Notes: generated by a model from the sequence alone, not told the origin. A DNA stretch of 64,000 nt from Achromobacter deleyi (GCF_902859705.1 NZ_CADIJO010000012.1:124001-188000); one strand, 5' to 3'; shown: positions 51,272-59,847, numbered from the stretch's first letter. Program-made: numbers and translations.

Positions 51272-51541
51272 GTGTCGATTGAAACGCTCTGCCGCGGCGC
51301 TTTTGTGCTTGCGTGCGCCGTACTGGTGTCTGGATGTTCATCCCCTGCTTCGCCCTGGTCGTCGCCGAATCCAGGGCCGGTGATGGCCCCATCTTCTTCC
51401 CGGACTTCGCTCGAGTGCCGGGTTACCAACTGCCTGTACGACGGCAAGTACGAGCCGAACGAGCGCAGCTACGCCGAAGATGAAGCCAAGCGCTTGAACC
51501 GGGCCGAGCTGGACCGGCTGCGCCGCGCCATGGGTAACTGA
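51272..51541 (+). CDS. Small lipoprotein, 89 aa
   Basis: The 89-residue product has a lipoprotein signal peptide (lipobox LVSGC, Cys22), a Ser/Pro-rich linker and a short charged C-terminal domain. That domain has a Cys pair in ECRVTNCLYDG and a helical RSYAEDEAKRLNRAELDRLRRAM. The GTG start at 51272 follows GCGAGGGGTTA. It is likely anchored in the outer or inner membrane leaflet. A TATAAA box at 51231 could be its -10. Family unknown. Confidence 0.68.
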   Translation: MSIETLCRGAFVLACAVLVSGCSSPASPWSSPNPGPVMAPSSSRTSLECRVTNCLYDGKYEPNERSYAEDEAKRLNRAELDRLRRAMGN

Positions 51542-51545
51542 CCAG

Positions 51546-51583
51546 ACGTTAAATGGCCCGCTGCATGGCGGGCCATTTAACGT
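51546..51583. terminator. Long perfect hairpin between convergent lipoprotein genes
   Basis: ACGTTAAATGGCCCGC (51546-51561) and its exact complement (51568-51583) enclose TGCATG. The A/T-rich base of the stem and position between convergent genes fit a bidirectional terminator, although the T-run is short. Confidence 0.75.
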
Positions 51584-51625
51584 GGGCTTACGCTCCCGCA
51601 AGGCGCGGGCGCGTTGAACGCCGCA

Positions 51626-52168
51626 TCACTTCAAGAGCTTCGGAAAGCCGGGATCACGCACAGCCTTCTTGATCAGTTCCTGCACGGCGCCCATGCCTGC
51701 CAGGGCAGTCTGAGTGCAGGCCGTCTCGCCGATGAAGCTGGTGGTGAACTTGTAGGTATCCTCCACCGACAGCGAACTGCCGTTGCTGGAAGTCAGCGTC
51801 ATGGCGCTGACCCATTTGCCGCTGTTCGAGCTGAAATTGAGCTTGTCCAACGTGCCGGTGAGTTCGACCGGCGCGCTCTCTGCATAGATGTTCGCCATCA
51901 GCAGCTCGCTGATCAGCGCTTTGCGGACGTATTCGGAGTAGGGCTCGGCATTGGGCGTCTTGACGGGGCCGAACCCGCGGCAGGTGATCACGCCCGCCCG
52001 GCTTTGATCGCCCGGACCATTGCCGAAAGCGCCGACCTTCACCTTGACTTCACCTACGGCACGCAGAGCCGATACCGTTTCGGCATCCGCCGAATAACGG
52101 GGGACTGCGAAGGTGGAGCAACCGCTGACAGCCAAGGCAAGGATTACGACGCCAGACAGCTTGAACAT
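51626..52168 (-). CDS. Lipoprotein, 180 aa
   Basis: The 180-residue product has signal peptide MFKLSGVVILALAVSGC (lipobox ALAVSGC). The mature part has VKVKVGAFGNGPGDQSRAGVITCRGFGPVKTPNAEPYSEYVRKALISELLMANIYAE, resembling small outer-membrane lipoproteins with an LptE/DUF4136-like or curli-like fold, though I cannot assign a family. The ATG at 52168 follows GGGAGAGAGGT. Two Cys in the mature part (ITCRG, TACTQ) may form a disulfide. Confidence 0.7.
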   Translation of the reverse strand: MFKLSGVVILALAVSGCSTFAVPRYSADAETVSALRAVGEVKVKVGAFGNGPGDQSRAGVITCRGFGPVKTPNAEPYSEYVRKALISELLMANIYAESAPVELTGTLDKLNFSSNSGKWVSAMTLTSSNGSSLSVEDTYKFTTSFIGETACTQTALAGMGAVQELIKKAVRDPGFPKLLK

Positions 52169-52239
52169 ACCTCTCTCCCTTAATTGTTGGACTCGTTTTG
52201 TATCACAAAAAAACAAGTTCATAGCGAAAGAGGGGGCAT

Positions 52240-52857
52240 TCACCGAGAGGCCGGCATGGCTCTCAACTGAATCGCGAATGTGTCCTGTGGGTTGTTGAAC
52301 GCAGCGGGCTTGTCGGCGCCGATATCGATCCGCGCGTGGTCTGCGTTGCGGTACGACGCGTTCGAGAAATGCTTGACGATCGTGCGCGAACTGGCGGCAT
52401 CGGCCAGGCCGATCGCGGGGCTGAAATCCACCAGGCCGCGATGAAAGTCGGCGACCACGCCCGCCAGCGCCCAATGGCAGACCCCTTGGCCGAAATAATC
52501 TTCGTCGCGGAACGGGGCCAGAACGACCTCGGCACGGAAGGTGCCGTCCGCTTGGCGATCAAACGTGACTGGCACACGCTGTTCGGGCACGACGGTCGCG
52601 CCCGTCACGGGCGTCAACGGCGTGCAGGCGGCATTGCTGACCCGGTAGTCGGCATGGCCGTCGACACGGTCGAACGGACCTGGCGCGCCCTCGACGGTGG
52701 CTATGATGCCGATGCGCCGCGACGTGTCGGGGTTGGGCTGGACGGCGACGCTGGACGTGGCCGCGGCGTATGCCGAATGAGCCAACCCCGAGATCATCGC
52801 AAAACCGGCGGCCAGGGGCAGGCAGGCCATCGCGCCAGCGCGTTTCATCGCGTTCAC
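52240..52857 (-). CDS. Periplasmic hypothetical protein, 205 aa
   Basis: The 205-residue product starts with a Sec signal peptide (MKRAGAMACLPLAAGFAMISGLAHSAYAA). The mature protein is mainly beta, with Cys in SNAACTPLTPV and GQGVCHWALAGVV that probably pair. VVLAPFRDEDYFGQG and HWALAGVVADFHRGLVDFSP are distinctive. The GTG at 52857 overlaps the stop of the upstream secreted-protein gene as GTGA; an ATG at 52848 is also possible. The coupling suggests that the two work together. No family recognised. Confidence 0.68.
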   Translation of the reverse strand: MNAMKRAGAMACLPLAAGFAMISGLAHSAYAAATSSVAVQPNPDTSRRIGIIATVEGAPGPFDRVDGHADYRVSNAACTPLTPVTGATVVPEQRVPVTFDRQADGTFRAEVVLAPFRDEDYFGQGVCHWALAGVVADFHRGLVDFSPAIGLADAASSRTIVKHFSNASYRNADHARIDIGADKPAAFNNPQDTFAIQLRAMPASR

Positions 52858-53444
52858 TTGGCGGCCTTGGCAGGCACGGGCGCCAGCGTGTCGTACTGGT
52901 CGATCTGGCCCACGTCCACCCAGCCCGCGGCGCAGTCACCGGCATAGTCGCCATCTTTGCCCCGTTGGCATGCCTTGCCGCTTTGGGGCGTCTTCCATTG
53001 CACCGGCAGGTCGGCGTCCTTGCACAGGTCGTTGCCGCGGCATTCCGGCACGCTGGCGGTGGGCACGGCGATGACGTAGTGGCGCTGGGTCTCGCCCTTG
53101 CGCGCCATCGCGGGGATGCACACGAACTGGCGGTCCTGCACGTGGGCCACGGGGTGGCCTTCGCCATCGATGCGGTCGTTCAGGTCCAGGCCGCCATCGG
53201 CCGCGATCGAGCCGAACGCGGCGCCTTCGCCGCAGTTGCCGAAGTTCACGGAAAAGCCATCTGCGGTGCAGCTCGCGCCGCCGTAGCCGTCGGCACGGCA
53301 CTCGATCTTCGAGGCGGGCGTCATGCGGGTGAGTTGGGCTTGGGCGGCGGCAACGGCGTTATCGCCAGCCGAAGCGGCCAAGGCCGTCGCGGCGCACAGG
53401 CTTGCGGCCAGGGCGGCCAGCAGATGGGGCAGGGAGATCTTCAT
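52854..53444 (-). CDS. Cys-rich periplasmic hypothetical protein, 196 aa
   Basis: The 196-residue product has signal peptide MKISLPHLLAALAASLCAATALA. The mature domain carries about seven cysteines (IECRADGYGGASCTADGF, NFGNCGEGA, FVCIPAM, PECRGNDLCKD, KACQRG, GDCAAG), which points to several disulfides. The ATG at 53444 follows TCAGGAAGCCCC. It is coupled by GTGA to the 205-residue secreted protein. Similar pairs may be enzyme-inhibitor or effector-immunity partners, but there is no evidence here for either. Confidence 0.7.
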   Translation of the reverse strand: MKISLPHLLAALAASLCAATALAASAGDNAVAAAQAQLTRMTPASKIECRADGYGGASCTADGFSVNFGNCGEGAAFGSIAADGGLDLNDRIDGEGHPVAHVQDRQFVCIPAMARKGETQRHYVIAVPTASVPECRGNDLCKDADLPVQWKTPQSGKACQRGKDGDYAGDCAAGWVDVGQIDQYDTLAPVPAKAAK

Positions 53445-53524
53445 GGGGCTTCCTGAGAAGGATCGGAGTGCGATGCAATCGGCGGGAATTGTAATGCCGG
53501 GACAAGAACGACGCGGTGTCCGTG

Positions 53525-54055
53525 TCAGGCGGATGGGGCGGGCTGCGCGGCCGCGCCGGGCGGTTTGCCATAGAGCACCCGGGCGCACGCCACGCCGCCG
53601 ACCAGCCCCGGCAATCCCCCCATGAGCAACAGCGCCGTCAGGTCCGACCACGAGTAGTCGCGTGATCCGAATCCCAGTTGAAAAATCGTGGCATACAAGC
53701 CGCCCAGCAGACCGGGCCAGCAGTACGAACGCCATGACACGCGGGCCGGCCGAAAGGCGCCCGCCACCCCGCCGGACAGCAAGGCTGGCACCCCGCCGAA
53801 GAGGTAGGAATAGGGCACCAGGAAAATCATCATCGGCAGGTTCTTCAGCGCTTCCAGGTCGAGGGCCGCGACGGTTACCAGCAGCGCAAAAGCGCCAACT
53901 CCCACAGGCGGCCCCAGGGCGACAAACAGGCCCGCGCCGCCCGCCGCGCTGCGCAAGATATCGCCGGGCGTCTTGCCGGCAGGACGGCGCCAGAGGCGCC
54001 ACAGCAACGCGGCCAGTGACAGCGTCGTCAGCACGCAAACGGAAAACAGCAGCAA
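53525..54055 (-). CDS. Hypothetical membrane protein, 176 aa
   Basis: The 176-residue product is strongly hydrophobic, with about four or five transmembrane segments (LFSVCVLTTLSLAALLW, GLFVALGPPVGVGAFALLVTVA, LPMMIFLVPYSYLFGGVPALLSGGV, YCWPGLLGGLYATIFQLGF, LTALLLMGGLPGLVGGVACARV). The start codon appears to be TTG at 54055 behind AAGGACATTCCGTT, eleven bases after the stop of the 119-residue gene. No family recognised. Confidence 0.62.
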   Translation of the reverse strand: MLLFSVCVLTTLSLAALLWRLWRRPAGKTPGDILRSAAGGAGLFVALGPPVGVGAFALLVTVAALDLEALKNLPMMIFLVPYSYLFGGVPALLSGGVAGAFRPARVSWRSYCWPGLLGGLYATIFQLGFGSRDYSWSDLTALLLMGGLPGLVGGVACARVLYGKPPGAAAQPAPSA

Positions 54056-54067
54056 AACGGAATGTCC

Positions 54068-54427
54068 TTATTCAGGCGCCGGCTTGTTGGGGAACAGGTT
54101 CAGCGACAGGATGGCGTCGGGGTAGGTGGCCAGCAGCATGCCGGACATATGGCCGTGCAGTGCGCCGAACAATGACCAGTTCAAAGGCTCGGTGCCGGGC
54201 AAGAGGTCCAGCAGCATCAATTGCCCAGTGCGCACCGTGCCCACGAAATACGCGCGCTCGTCGTGCTGGCCGGTGGGCGTGGCGCGGTAGATCTTGGTGG
54301 CGCGGGCGCTGTCATCCTTGCGCCAGGTGTTGCCGCCCGTACTGCTCTTGGCGCCGATGGGCGCGATGTCCGCCTGGATGGTTTCCCAAAGGGCGCGGGC
54401 GTTGGCGGCGTAGACGACGATGGTCAT
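54068..54427 (-). CDS. Hypothetical cytoplasmic protein, 119 aa
   Basis: The 119-residue soluble protein has no signal peptide. MTIVVYAANARALWETIQADIAPIGAKSS, NTWRKDDSARATKIYRATPTG and YFVGTVRTGQLMLLDLLPGTEPLNWSLFG are its main features, suggesting a compact alpha/beta fold. The ATG at 54427 follows CAGGACTGCGCACCC. It probably shares a transcript with the membrane protein gene that begins eleven bases downstream. No family recognised. Confidence 0.6.
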   Translation of the reverse strand: MTIVVYAANARALWETIQADIAPIGAKSSTGGNTWRKDDSARATKIYRATPTGQHDERAYFVGTVRTGQLMLLDLLPGTEPLNWSLFGALHGHMSGMLLATYPDAILSLNLFPNKPAPE

Positions 54428-54540
54428 GGGTGCGCAGTCCTGTAAGAAAGAGGGGACGCAGCAAAGGTACCAATGTCGCGGGGTTCCGGCAAGCGGCCGA
54501 TGACGCGCCGCCGTCGGCCTGGGCGCCATACATGGCAACG

Positions 54541-54927
54541 CTAATCGCCCGCCAGCTCGCGCAGTTCGCTGGCGCGATTGGCGTTGAGCAGCATCGGGCA
54601 GTAGCCATACATTGGCGACCCGACGTGCGCGCCGGCCAGCGAGCAGTGGCCGTTGCGATAGACCAGCCAGGCCTTCTGCGCTTCTTCGAGCTTGACGGCG
54701 TCGTCCGGAAACTCGGTGGCCAGGCGCGCGTGGACCTTGGCGTACTGGGCGTTGATCTCGCGTTTGGCTGCGGACGATACCGCGCTGGAGCACGCTTCGA
54801 CGGTGCCGTTGTTGACGGCGCCGGCGTCTTTCAGGCAGCGGTCGTACTGGTCCATGTAGTCCGGCGGGGCGGCCAGGGCCAGGGCGGGAGACAACATCAA
54901 AGTCAGCGCGAAAGCGTGTCGGATCAT
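54541..54927 (-). CDS. LprI-like (DUF1311) periplasmic protein
   Basis: The 128-residue product has signal peptide MIRHAFALTLMLSPALALA. The mature domain is of the lysozyme-inhibitor LprI-N/DUF1311 type: paired Cys residues in YDRCLKDAG, VEACSSAVSSAAKREINAQY, NGHCSLAG and YGYCPMLL, with the family block LEEAQKAWLVYRNGHC. Family members inhibit lysozyme or support the envelope. The ATG at 54927 starts the signal peptide; the longer frame lacks a ribosome site. Confidence 0.78.
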   Translation of the reverse strand: MIRHAFALTLMLSPALALAAPPDYMDQYDRCLKDAGAVNNGTVEACSSAVSSAAKREINAQYAKVHARLATEFPDDAVKLEEAQKAWLVYRNGHCSLAGAHVGSPMYGYCPMLLNANRASELRELAGD

Positions 54928-55031
54928 GGCGGCGCGAAGGGTAATCCAGGGGTTTTGAATAGGGTGAACACGCGCTCGAATTGGCGTGCAGGCCAAGCAT
55001 ACCGCCTGCCGCGGATTGGTGTTTCTCCTGC

Positions 55032-55060
55032 TTGACACTCATCGGGTTAGTCCATAAAGT
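55032..55060 (+). promoter_or_regulatory. Strong sigma-70-like promoter of the GlpP-type operon
   Basis: A perfect -35 TTGACA (55032-55037) is 17 bp from TAAAGT (55055-55060). The predicted start near 55067 is about 10 bases before the leader hairpin and about 95 bases before the first gene. Confidence 0.65.
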
Positions 55061-55076
55061 CACCGCACAGATTTAG

Positions 55077-55107
55077 ATAAAAGACCATCTGTAAGATGGT
55101 CTTTTAT
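55077..55107 (+). promoter_or_regulatory. Leader hairpin, candidate antitermination site
   Basis: ATAAAAGACCATCT (55077-55090) and its exact complement AGATGGTCTTTTAT (55094-55107) enclose GTA. The 14-bp stem ends in a TTTTAT run, so it can act as a leader terminator. It sits between the TTGACA promoter and the first gene of an operon that encodes a GlpP-type antiterminator. A DNA operator is the alternative reading. Confidence 0.7.
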
Positions 55108-55160
55108 CGCGTGCACGTTGCGTCGACCTCTTACAGAAATAATTCCAAGAGGAGACAGTC

Positions 55161-56618
55161 GTGCAATCAACATCCGTCAAGCTGCGTGGCATCGACGATG
55201 TCATCGCCTACATCGATTCTCGTCCGGGCATCGTGGGCCGAGCCGGCCTTATCTGGTGGCTCGCCCTGGGTGGCCTGTTTCTCGACGCATTCGCCAATTC
55301 CGCGCTGAGCGCGGGCCTCGGACCCATGACGCGCAACCTTGGCCTGACGGCCGGCCAGGTGGCGCTGATGACCTCGTTTGCCTCGTGGGTGGCGATCGCG
55401 TTCAACCCCATCGGCGGCTGGATGGCGGATCGCTGGGGCCGCATGCGGCCGCTGATCGCGGCCAAGCTGCTGGCGCTGATCGGCGCGTTGCTGGTGGTGT
55501 TTGCGCCGTCGTTCGAGGTGATCCTGGCGGGCCGGTTCTTCGTGGGCGCGGCTTATGGCATCGACTTCGCGATTGCGATGGCGGTGCTGGCCGAGTTCAC
55601 GCCGGTCAAGTTCAAGAGCCGGCTCAATACCTGGCAGGGCATGTGGTACACGGCGGTCTGCGCCAACCTGTTGCTGGCGCTGCTGTTCTATTCGTGGGAT
55701 GTGGGCGACGCGATCTGGCGCTATTCGGTGGCGGCCACCGCCGTATTCGCCGTGACCATCCTGCTGCTCCAGTTGCGCTTCATGGTCGAAAGCCCGATCT
55801 GGCTGGCGCGCAAGGAGCGGGTCGACGAGGCCGCCGCGGCGATGACGCGCATCTACGCGCAGCCATTCACCGCCGCGCCATTGGCCGAACGCGTACCGGT
55901 GGCCAATCAGGCCCGGCGTGGGCTGGCCAACGTGCTGCTGATCTTTCGTGGCGTGTATCTGCCGCGCACCATCCTGGCGGCCACGGTGCAGATCGGGCAG
56001 TCGATCCAGTATTTCGCGGTGGGCTGGTACCTGCCGCTGATCAGCGCGGCGCTGTTCGGCAAGGACTTCGTCTATGCCACGGTGGGCGCGCTGGTGTTCA
56101 ACGTGTTCGGCATTTTCGGCGGCTTCATGTCGCCGTACATCGGCCGCAAGCTGGGCTTGCGGCGCGCGTCGGCGTTCGGGTTTGCCGCCGTGTTCCTGAT
56201 GCTGCTCATCCTGGGCACCTTCCACGGCAAGATGCCGATGTGGCTGGCGGTGGTAGTGCCGTCTCTTTTCATCCTGTTCCATTCCGGCGGGCCGGGCGCC
56301 AACGGCAAGAGCCTGTCGTCGCTGTCATTCCGTGGCGAATTGCGGGCCGGCGCCAACGGCGTCATCGGCGCACTGGGTTCGATTGGCGCGGCGGTCGGGC
56401 TGCTGGTGTTTCCGCTGTTCCGCGAAAACTACGGGCTGGAGAAGACCTTCCTGATTCTGTCGGTGGTGCCGCTCATCGCCAGCATCATCTGCTTTGCCAT
56501 CAAATGGGACCCCACCCGCAGCGGGATCAATCCCGACAACGAGGCCGGGGCCCCGCAATTCAAGGGCGACGAGACCCTGCCCGCGCTGGACCCCGTCTTG
56601 GGGAAAACGGCGCGATGA
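55161..56618 (+). CDS. MFS transporter, sugar-porter-like
   Basis: This 485-residue inner-membrane transporter has twelve predicted helices. Sugar-porter-like marks are GGWMADRWGRMRPLIAAKLL (loop 2-3), FFVGAAYGIDFAIAMAVLAEFTPVKFKSRLNTWQGM (TM4-5, with the E-x-R-type motif region) and FMVESPIWLARKERVDEAAAAM after TM6. The GTG at 55161 follows AAGAGGAGACAGTC. It is the first gene of the operon, directly downstream of a leader hairpin, and its stop overlaps or abuts the kinase gene. It probably imports the polyol or glycerol-like substrate of the following enzymes; the identity is unknown. Confidence 0.87.
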   Translation: MQSTSVKLRGIDDVIAYIDSRPGIVGRAGLIWWLALGGLFLDAFANSALSAGLGPMTRNLGLTAGQVALMTSFASWVAIAFNPIGGWMADRWGRMRPLIAAKLLALIGALLVVFAPSFEVILAGRFFVGAAYGIDFAIAMAVLAEFTPVKFKSRLNTWQGMWYTAVCANLLLALLFYSWDVGDAIWRYSVAATAVFAVTILLLQLRFMVESPIWLARKERVDEAAAAMTRIYAQPFTAAPLAERVPVANQARRGLANVLLIFRGVYLPRTILAATVQIGQSIQYFAVGWYLPLISAALFGKDFVYATVGALVFNVFGIFGGFMSPYIGRKLGLRRASAFGFAAVFLMLLILGTFHGKMPMWLAVVVPSLFILFHSGGPGANGKSLSSLSFRGELRAGANGVIGALGSIGAAVGLLVFPLFRENYGLEKTFLILSVVPLIASIICFAIKWDPTRSGINPDNEAGAPQFKGDETLPALDPVLGKTAR

Positions 56619-56632
56619 CGGACGGAGACACT

Positions 56633-58171
56633 ATGCACAAAGACGTGATCCTGGCCATCGATGCCGGCACCTCGGGGACCCGCGCGGCCCTGGTGTCGGG
56701 CGACGGCCATGTATCGGGGCAGCAGTACCTGTCGCTCCAGGTCGATACGCCGCGACCTGGCGTGGTCGAGCAGGACGCCAACGCCATCCTGGAACGGACG
56801 GTGCAGGTATGCCGCCAGGTCGTCGAACAGGCGCGCCAGGATGGCCGCGAGATTGCGGCGCTGGCGCTGGCCACGCAACGCGCGACGTCGGTGCTGTGGG
56901 ACACCACCACCGGCCGTGCGTTGGTGCCGGCGATGGTGTGGCAGGACACGCGCTACGTCGATGAACTCGATCGCCTGGCCCCGGCCTGGAATGCGCGTCT
57001 GCTTGCGCAGGTAGGGCGTCCGGCCGGCGTGCGTTCGCCGTATCTGTGGGCCGCGCGCCACCTGCGCGATACGCCCGCGGTGGCGCAGGCCTGGCGCGAA
57101 AGGCGGCTGGCATTCGGCACGGTCGATACCTGGCTGCTGTGGCACCTGTCGGACCGCCGCGAATGCGTCACGACGCCCACCAACGCCACCTCTGCCGGCG
57201 CGTACGTGCTGGCCGACCATTGCTATTACCTGGACTGGATCGACGCGCTGGAATTTCCGCGTGAACTGCTGCCCGCCCTGCGCCAGGAAGCCGATGACTT
57301 CGGCCATACCCGCACAGATCTGCTGGGCATCGCCGTGCCGATCCGCGCATCGGCGGGGGACCAGCATGCCGGCGCCGTCGGGCTGGGGTGCCTGGACCGC
57401 GGGCAGGCGATGTGCGTGCACGGCACCGGCAGCTTTGTCGACTTGATCATCGGGCCCCAGCCCCCCGTGAACAGCGGCCGCTACGAAGGCTCGTTGACCA
57501 TGACGGCGCGGCGCCAGGATCAGGTCTCGCACTTCGCGGTCGAGACGTTTGTCGCCACGACCGGGTCGGCCTTGAACTGGGTCTGCGACAAGCTGAAGTG
57601 GTTCCAGAACGCGCAGGAAATCAGTGCCTTGGCCGCCACGGCCGAATCCGCCGGCGGCGTGACGTTCATTCCGGCCCTGACGGGCTTGCGGGTGCCGCGC
57701 ATGGAAGCCGGGGCGCGCGCGTCGCTGACTGGCATCTCCATGGCAACCACGCAGGCCGAGGTGGCCTACGCCATTCTGGAAGGCATCGCCCATTCGGTCG
57801 CCAGCTGCATCGAGGCGGACGAGGAAGTGTCGGGCGTGCAGGTGTCGGAACTGGTGGTCGGGGGCGGCCTGTCGTGCAGCGATCCGCTTCTGCGCATCCA
57901 GGCGGACCTGCTGGGCATTCCGATACGCCGCATGCAGGAAGCCGACCGCGCCAGCCTGCGCGGCGTGGCGTTCCTGGCAGGCGCCTCGGGCCTGTTCTGG
58001 CCGTCGTTGCAGGCGGCGCGCGATACCGCCGCCACCGACGCGGTGTTCCTGCCATCGCTGGCGGCCGACGCGCGCGCCCGGCGGCGGGCGCTGTGGCATT
58101 CGCGCGTTGAATCCGAATTGGCCCATGCGGGCCTGTACCCCCACGACAAACAGGAGGCATTGCGCACATGA
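56633..58171 (+). CDS. FGGY-family carbohydrate kinase
   Basis: This 512-residue cytoplasmic kinase is of the glycerol/xylulose/erythritol kinase superfamily. The phosphate-1 loop is AIDAGTSGTRAALV, the active-site Asp lies in SAGDQHAGAVGLGCL, and the C-terminal ADP-binding motif is ELVVGGGLSCSDPLLRIQADLLG. WQDTRYVDELDRL matches the family's W-x-D-x-R substrate block. The ATG at 56633 follows GGAGACACT; an ATG at 56615 would overlap the MFS stop (ATGA) and add six residues. It is followed by a GlpD-like gene, as in glycerol or erythritol catabolism. The substrate is unknown. Confidence 0.88.
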   Translation: MHKDVILAIDAGTSGTRAALVSGDGHVSGQQYLSLQVDTPRPGVVEQDANAILERTVQVCRQVVEQARQDGREIAALALATQRATSVLWDTTTGRALVPAMVWQDTRYVDELDRLAPAWNARLLAQVGRPAGVRSPYLWAARHLRDTPAVAQAWRERRLAFGTVDTWLLWHLSDRRECVTTPTNATSAGAYVLADHCYYLDWIDALEFPRELLPALRQEADDFGHTRTDLLGIAVPIRASAGDQHAGAVGLGCLDRGQAMCVHGTGSFVDLIIGPQPPVNSGRYEGSLTMTARRQDQVSHFAVETFVATTGSALNWVCDKLKWFQNAQEISALAATAESAGGVTFIPALTGLRVPRMEAGARASLTGISMATTQAEVAYAILEGIAHSVASCIEADEEVSGVQVSELVVGGGLSCSDPLLRIQADLLGIPIRRMQEADRASLRGVAFLAGASGLFWPSLQAARDTAATDAVFLPSLAADARARRRALWHSRVESELAHAGLYPHDKQEALRT

Positions 58172-59847
58172 TCGGGTGGCCATCAAGAAAGCCCAGGAAG
58201 GACCGGGCCGACATGACCCGCGGCGAACCGCTGCGGCTGGTCCGCCAGGAGCAGTCGGACCGGTTGGGCAGCGAGCAGTTCGATATGTTGATCATCGGCG
58301 GCGGCATCACGGGCGCCTACGCCGCGCTGGATGCCAGCCTGCGCGGCTATCGCGTGGCGCTGGTGGAAAAAGACGACTTTGCGTCGGGCACGTCGTCGAA
58401 GTCTTCGAAGATGGTGCACGGCGGGCTGCGCTACATCGAACAGGGCAACCTGGGGCTGGTGCGCCATTCGCTGCACGAGCGCCAGCGGCTGCGCCGCAAT
58501 GCCCGCCATCTGGTGCAACGCCTGCCTTTCCTGTTTCCCATCCTGGAACGCGACGGGGTGTTCGACAAGCGGCTGGCCAAGGCCTTCGAAAGCCTGCTGT
58601 GGACCTACGACCTGGCAGGCGGCTGGCGCGAAGGCATCCTGCACCAGAAGCTGACGCCGGCCGAGGTGCTGTCGCATTGCCCGACCTTCAAGCTGGATGG
58701 CCTGCTGGGCGGCTTCCTGTATTTCGACGCACGGGTGGACGACGCGCGGCTCACGCTGGCGGTCGCGCGCACCGCGGCTTTCCATGGTGCGGCCGTGCTG
58801 AACCATGCCAAGGCGGTCGAGGTCACGCGAGACGCCCACGGTCGGGTCGACGGCGCCATCGTGCAGGCGGGGCAGACCGAAATCCGCGTGCGGGCCGCAG
58901 TGGTCGTCATGGCCACCGGGGTGTGGCTGCGCGACTGGAACGGCAGCCGCAAGGACGATCCGCAGGCGCTGCACATCCGTCCGGCCAAGGGCGTGCATGT
59001 GGCGGTGCCGTGGCTGAAGGTGCGCAACGACTGCACCGTGACGATTCCCGTGCCCGGACGCAGCCGCCGCGCCACCATCACGCGGTGGGGCAACGTGTCC
59101 TACCTGGGCACGACGGACGAAGACTACGACGGCGACCTGGACGACGTCCATTGCACCCGCCGCGAGCTGGACTTCCTGCTGGAAGGCGCCCGCTCGGCGC
59201 TCAAGACCGATCTGTGTGCCGACGACGTGGTGGGCAGCATCGCCGGCTGCCGTCCGCTGGTGGCGCCGCCGGGCGGCAAGACGCTGGAAATCAAGCGCAA
59301 CCACGAAATCCGGGTGGCAGCCGACGGCCTGGTGACCATCGTGGGCGGCAAGCTGACGACATCGCGCCACATGGCCGAGCAGACCATCGACGCCGCGCAG
59401 AAGGTGCTGGGCAAGAAGGCGCGCTGCATCACCGCCAGCGCCTTCCTGTTGGGCGCGGCGGGCTACGACCCGCAAGCCATCGTGGCCTCGGGCGGCCTGT
59501 CGGCGCACCTGGGCGAACGCTACGGCACCGAGGCGCGTTTTGTCAGCGACCTGATGCAGCAAGACCCGGCGCTGACCGCACCGTTGGTGGCCGGGCTGCC
59601 TTACACCGAGGCCGAAGCCCTGTACGCCGTGCGCCACGAATTGGCGGCCACCGTTGAAGACGTGCTGTCGCGCCGCATGCGGGCGCGGCTGATGGCGCGC
59701 GATGCCTCGGCGCTGGCCGCGGCGCGCGTGGGCCAGATTCTGCAGGCCGAACTGGGCCTGTCCGATACCGAAGTGGCGCGGCAAGTGAACGGCTACCGCG
59801 CCGCGATCCAACATGAAAAGTCCGTACTAATGGGAGACGACTCGTGA
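58168..59847 (+). CDS. GlpD-like FAD-dependent glycerol-3-phosphate dehydrogenase family protein
   Basis: This 559-residue flavoprotein is of the DAO/GlpD family, probably attached to the inner membrane and passing electrons to quinone. The FAD-binding start is MLIIGGGITGAYAALDASLRGYRVALVEKDDFASGTSSKSSKMVHGGLRYIEQG in outline, GlpD-like throughout. LHIRPAKGVHVAVPWL and TTDEDYDGDLDDVHC fit the substrate half, and a C-terminal GlpD domain follows (AVRHELAATVEDVLSRRMRARLM). It overlaps the kinase gene by ATGA. The natural substrate may be glycerol-3-phosphate or another polyol phosphate, such as erythritol-type phosphates; context cannot decide. Confidence 0.88.
   Translation: MIGWPSRKPRKDRADMTRGEPLRLVRQEQSDRLGSEQFDMLIIGGGITGAYAALDASLRGYRVALVEKDDFASGTSSKSSKMVHGGLRYIEQGNLGLVRHSLHERQRLRRNARHLVQRLPFLFPILERDGVFDKRLAKAFESLLWTYDLAGGWREGILHQKLTPAEVLSHCPTFKLDGLLGGFLYFDARVDDARLTLAVARTAAFHGAAVLNHAKAVEVTRDAHGRVDGAIVQAGQTEIRVRAAVVVMATGVWLRDWNGSRKDDPQALHIRPAKGVHVAVPWLKVRNDCTVTIPVPGRSRRATITRWGNVSYLGTTDEDYDGDLDDVHCTRRELDFLLEGARSALKTDLCADDVVGSIAGCRPLVAPPGGKTLEIKRNHEIRVAADGLVTIVGGKLTTSRHMAEQTIDAAQKVLGKKARCITASAFLLGAAGYDPQAIVASGGLSAHLGERYGTEARFVSDLMQQDPALTAPLVAGLPYTEAEALYAVRHELAATVEDVLSRRMRARLMARDASALAAARVGQILQAELGLSDTEVARQVNGYRAAIQHEKSVLMGDDS

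Noticed and set aside
46325-55031. Prophage or integrative element at tRNA-Leu
   Set aside because: There is no integrase, phage structural gene, transfer gene or second copy of the tRNA end, so only a possible accessory region is noted.
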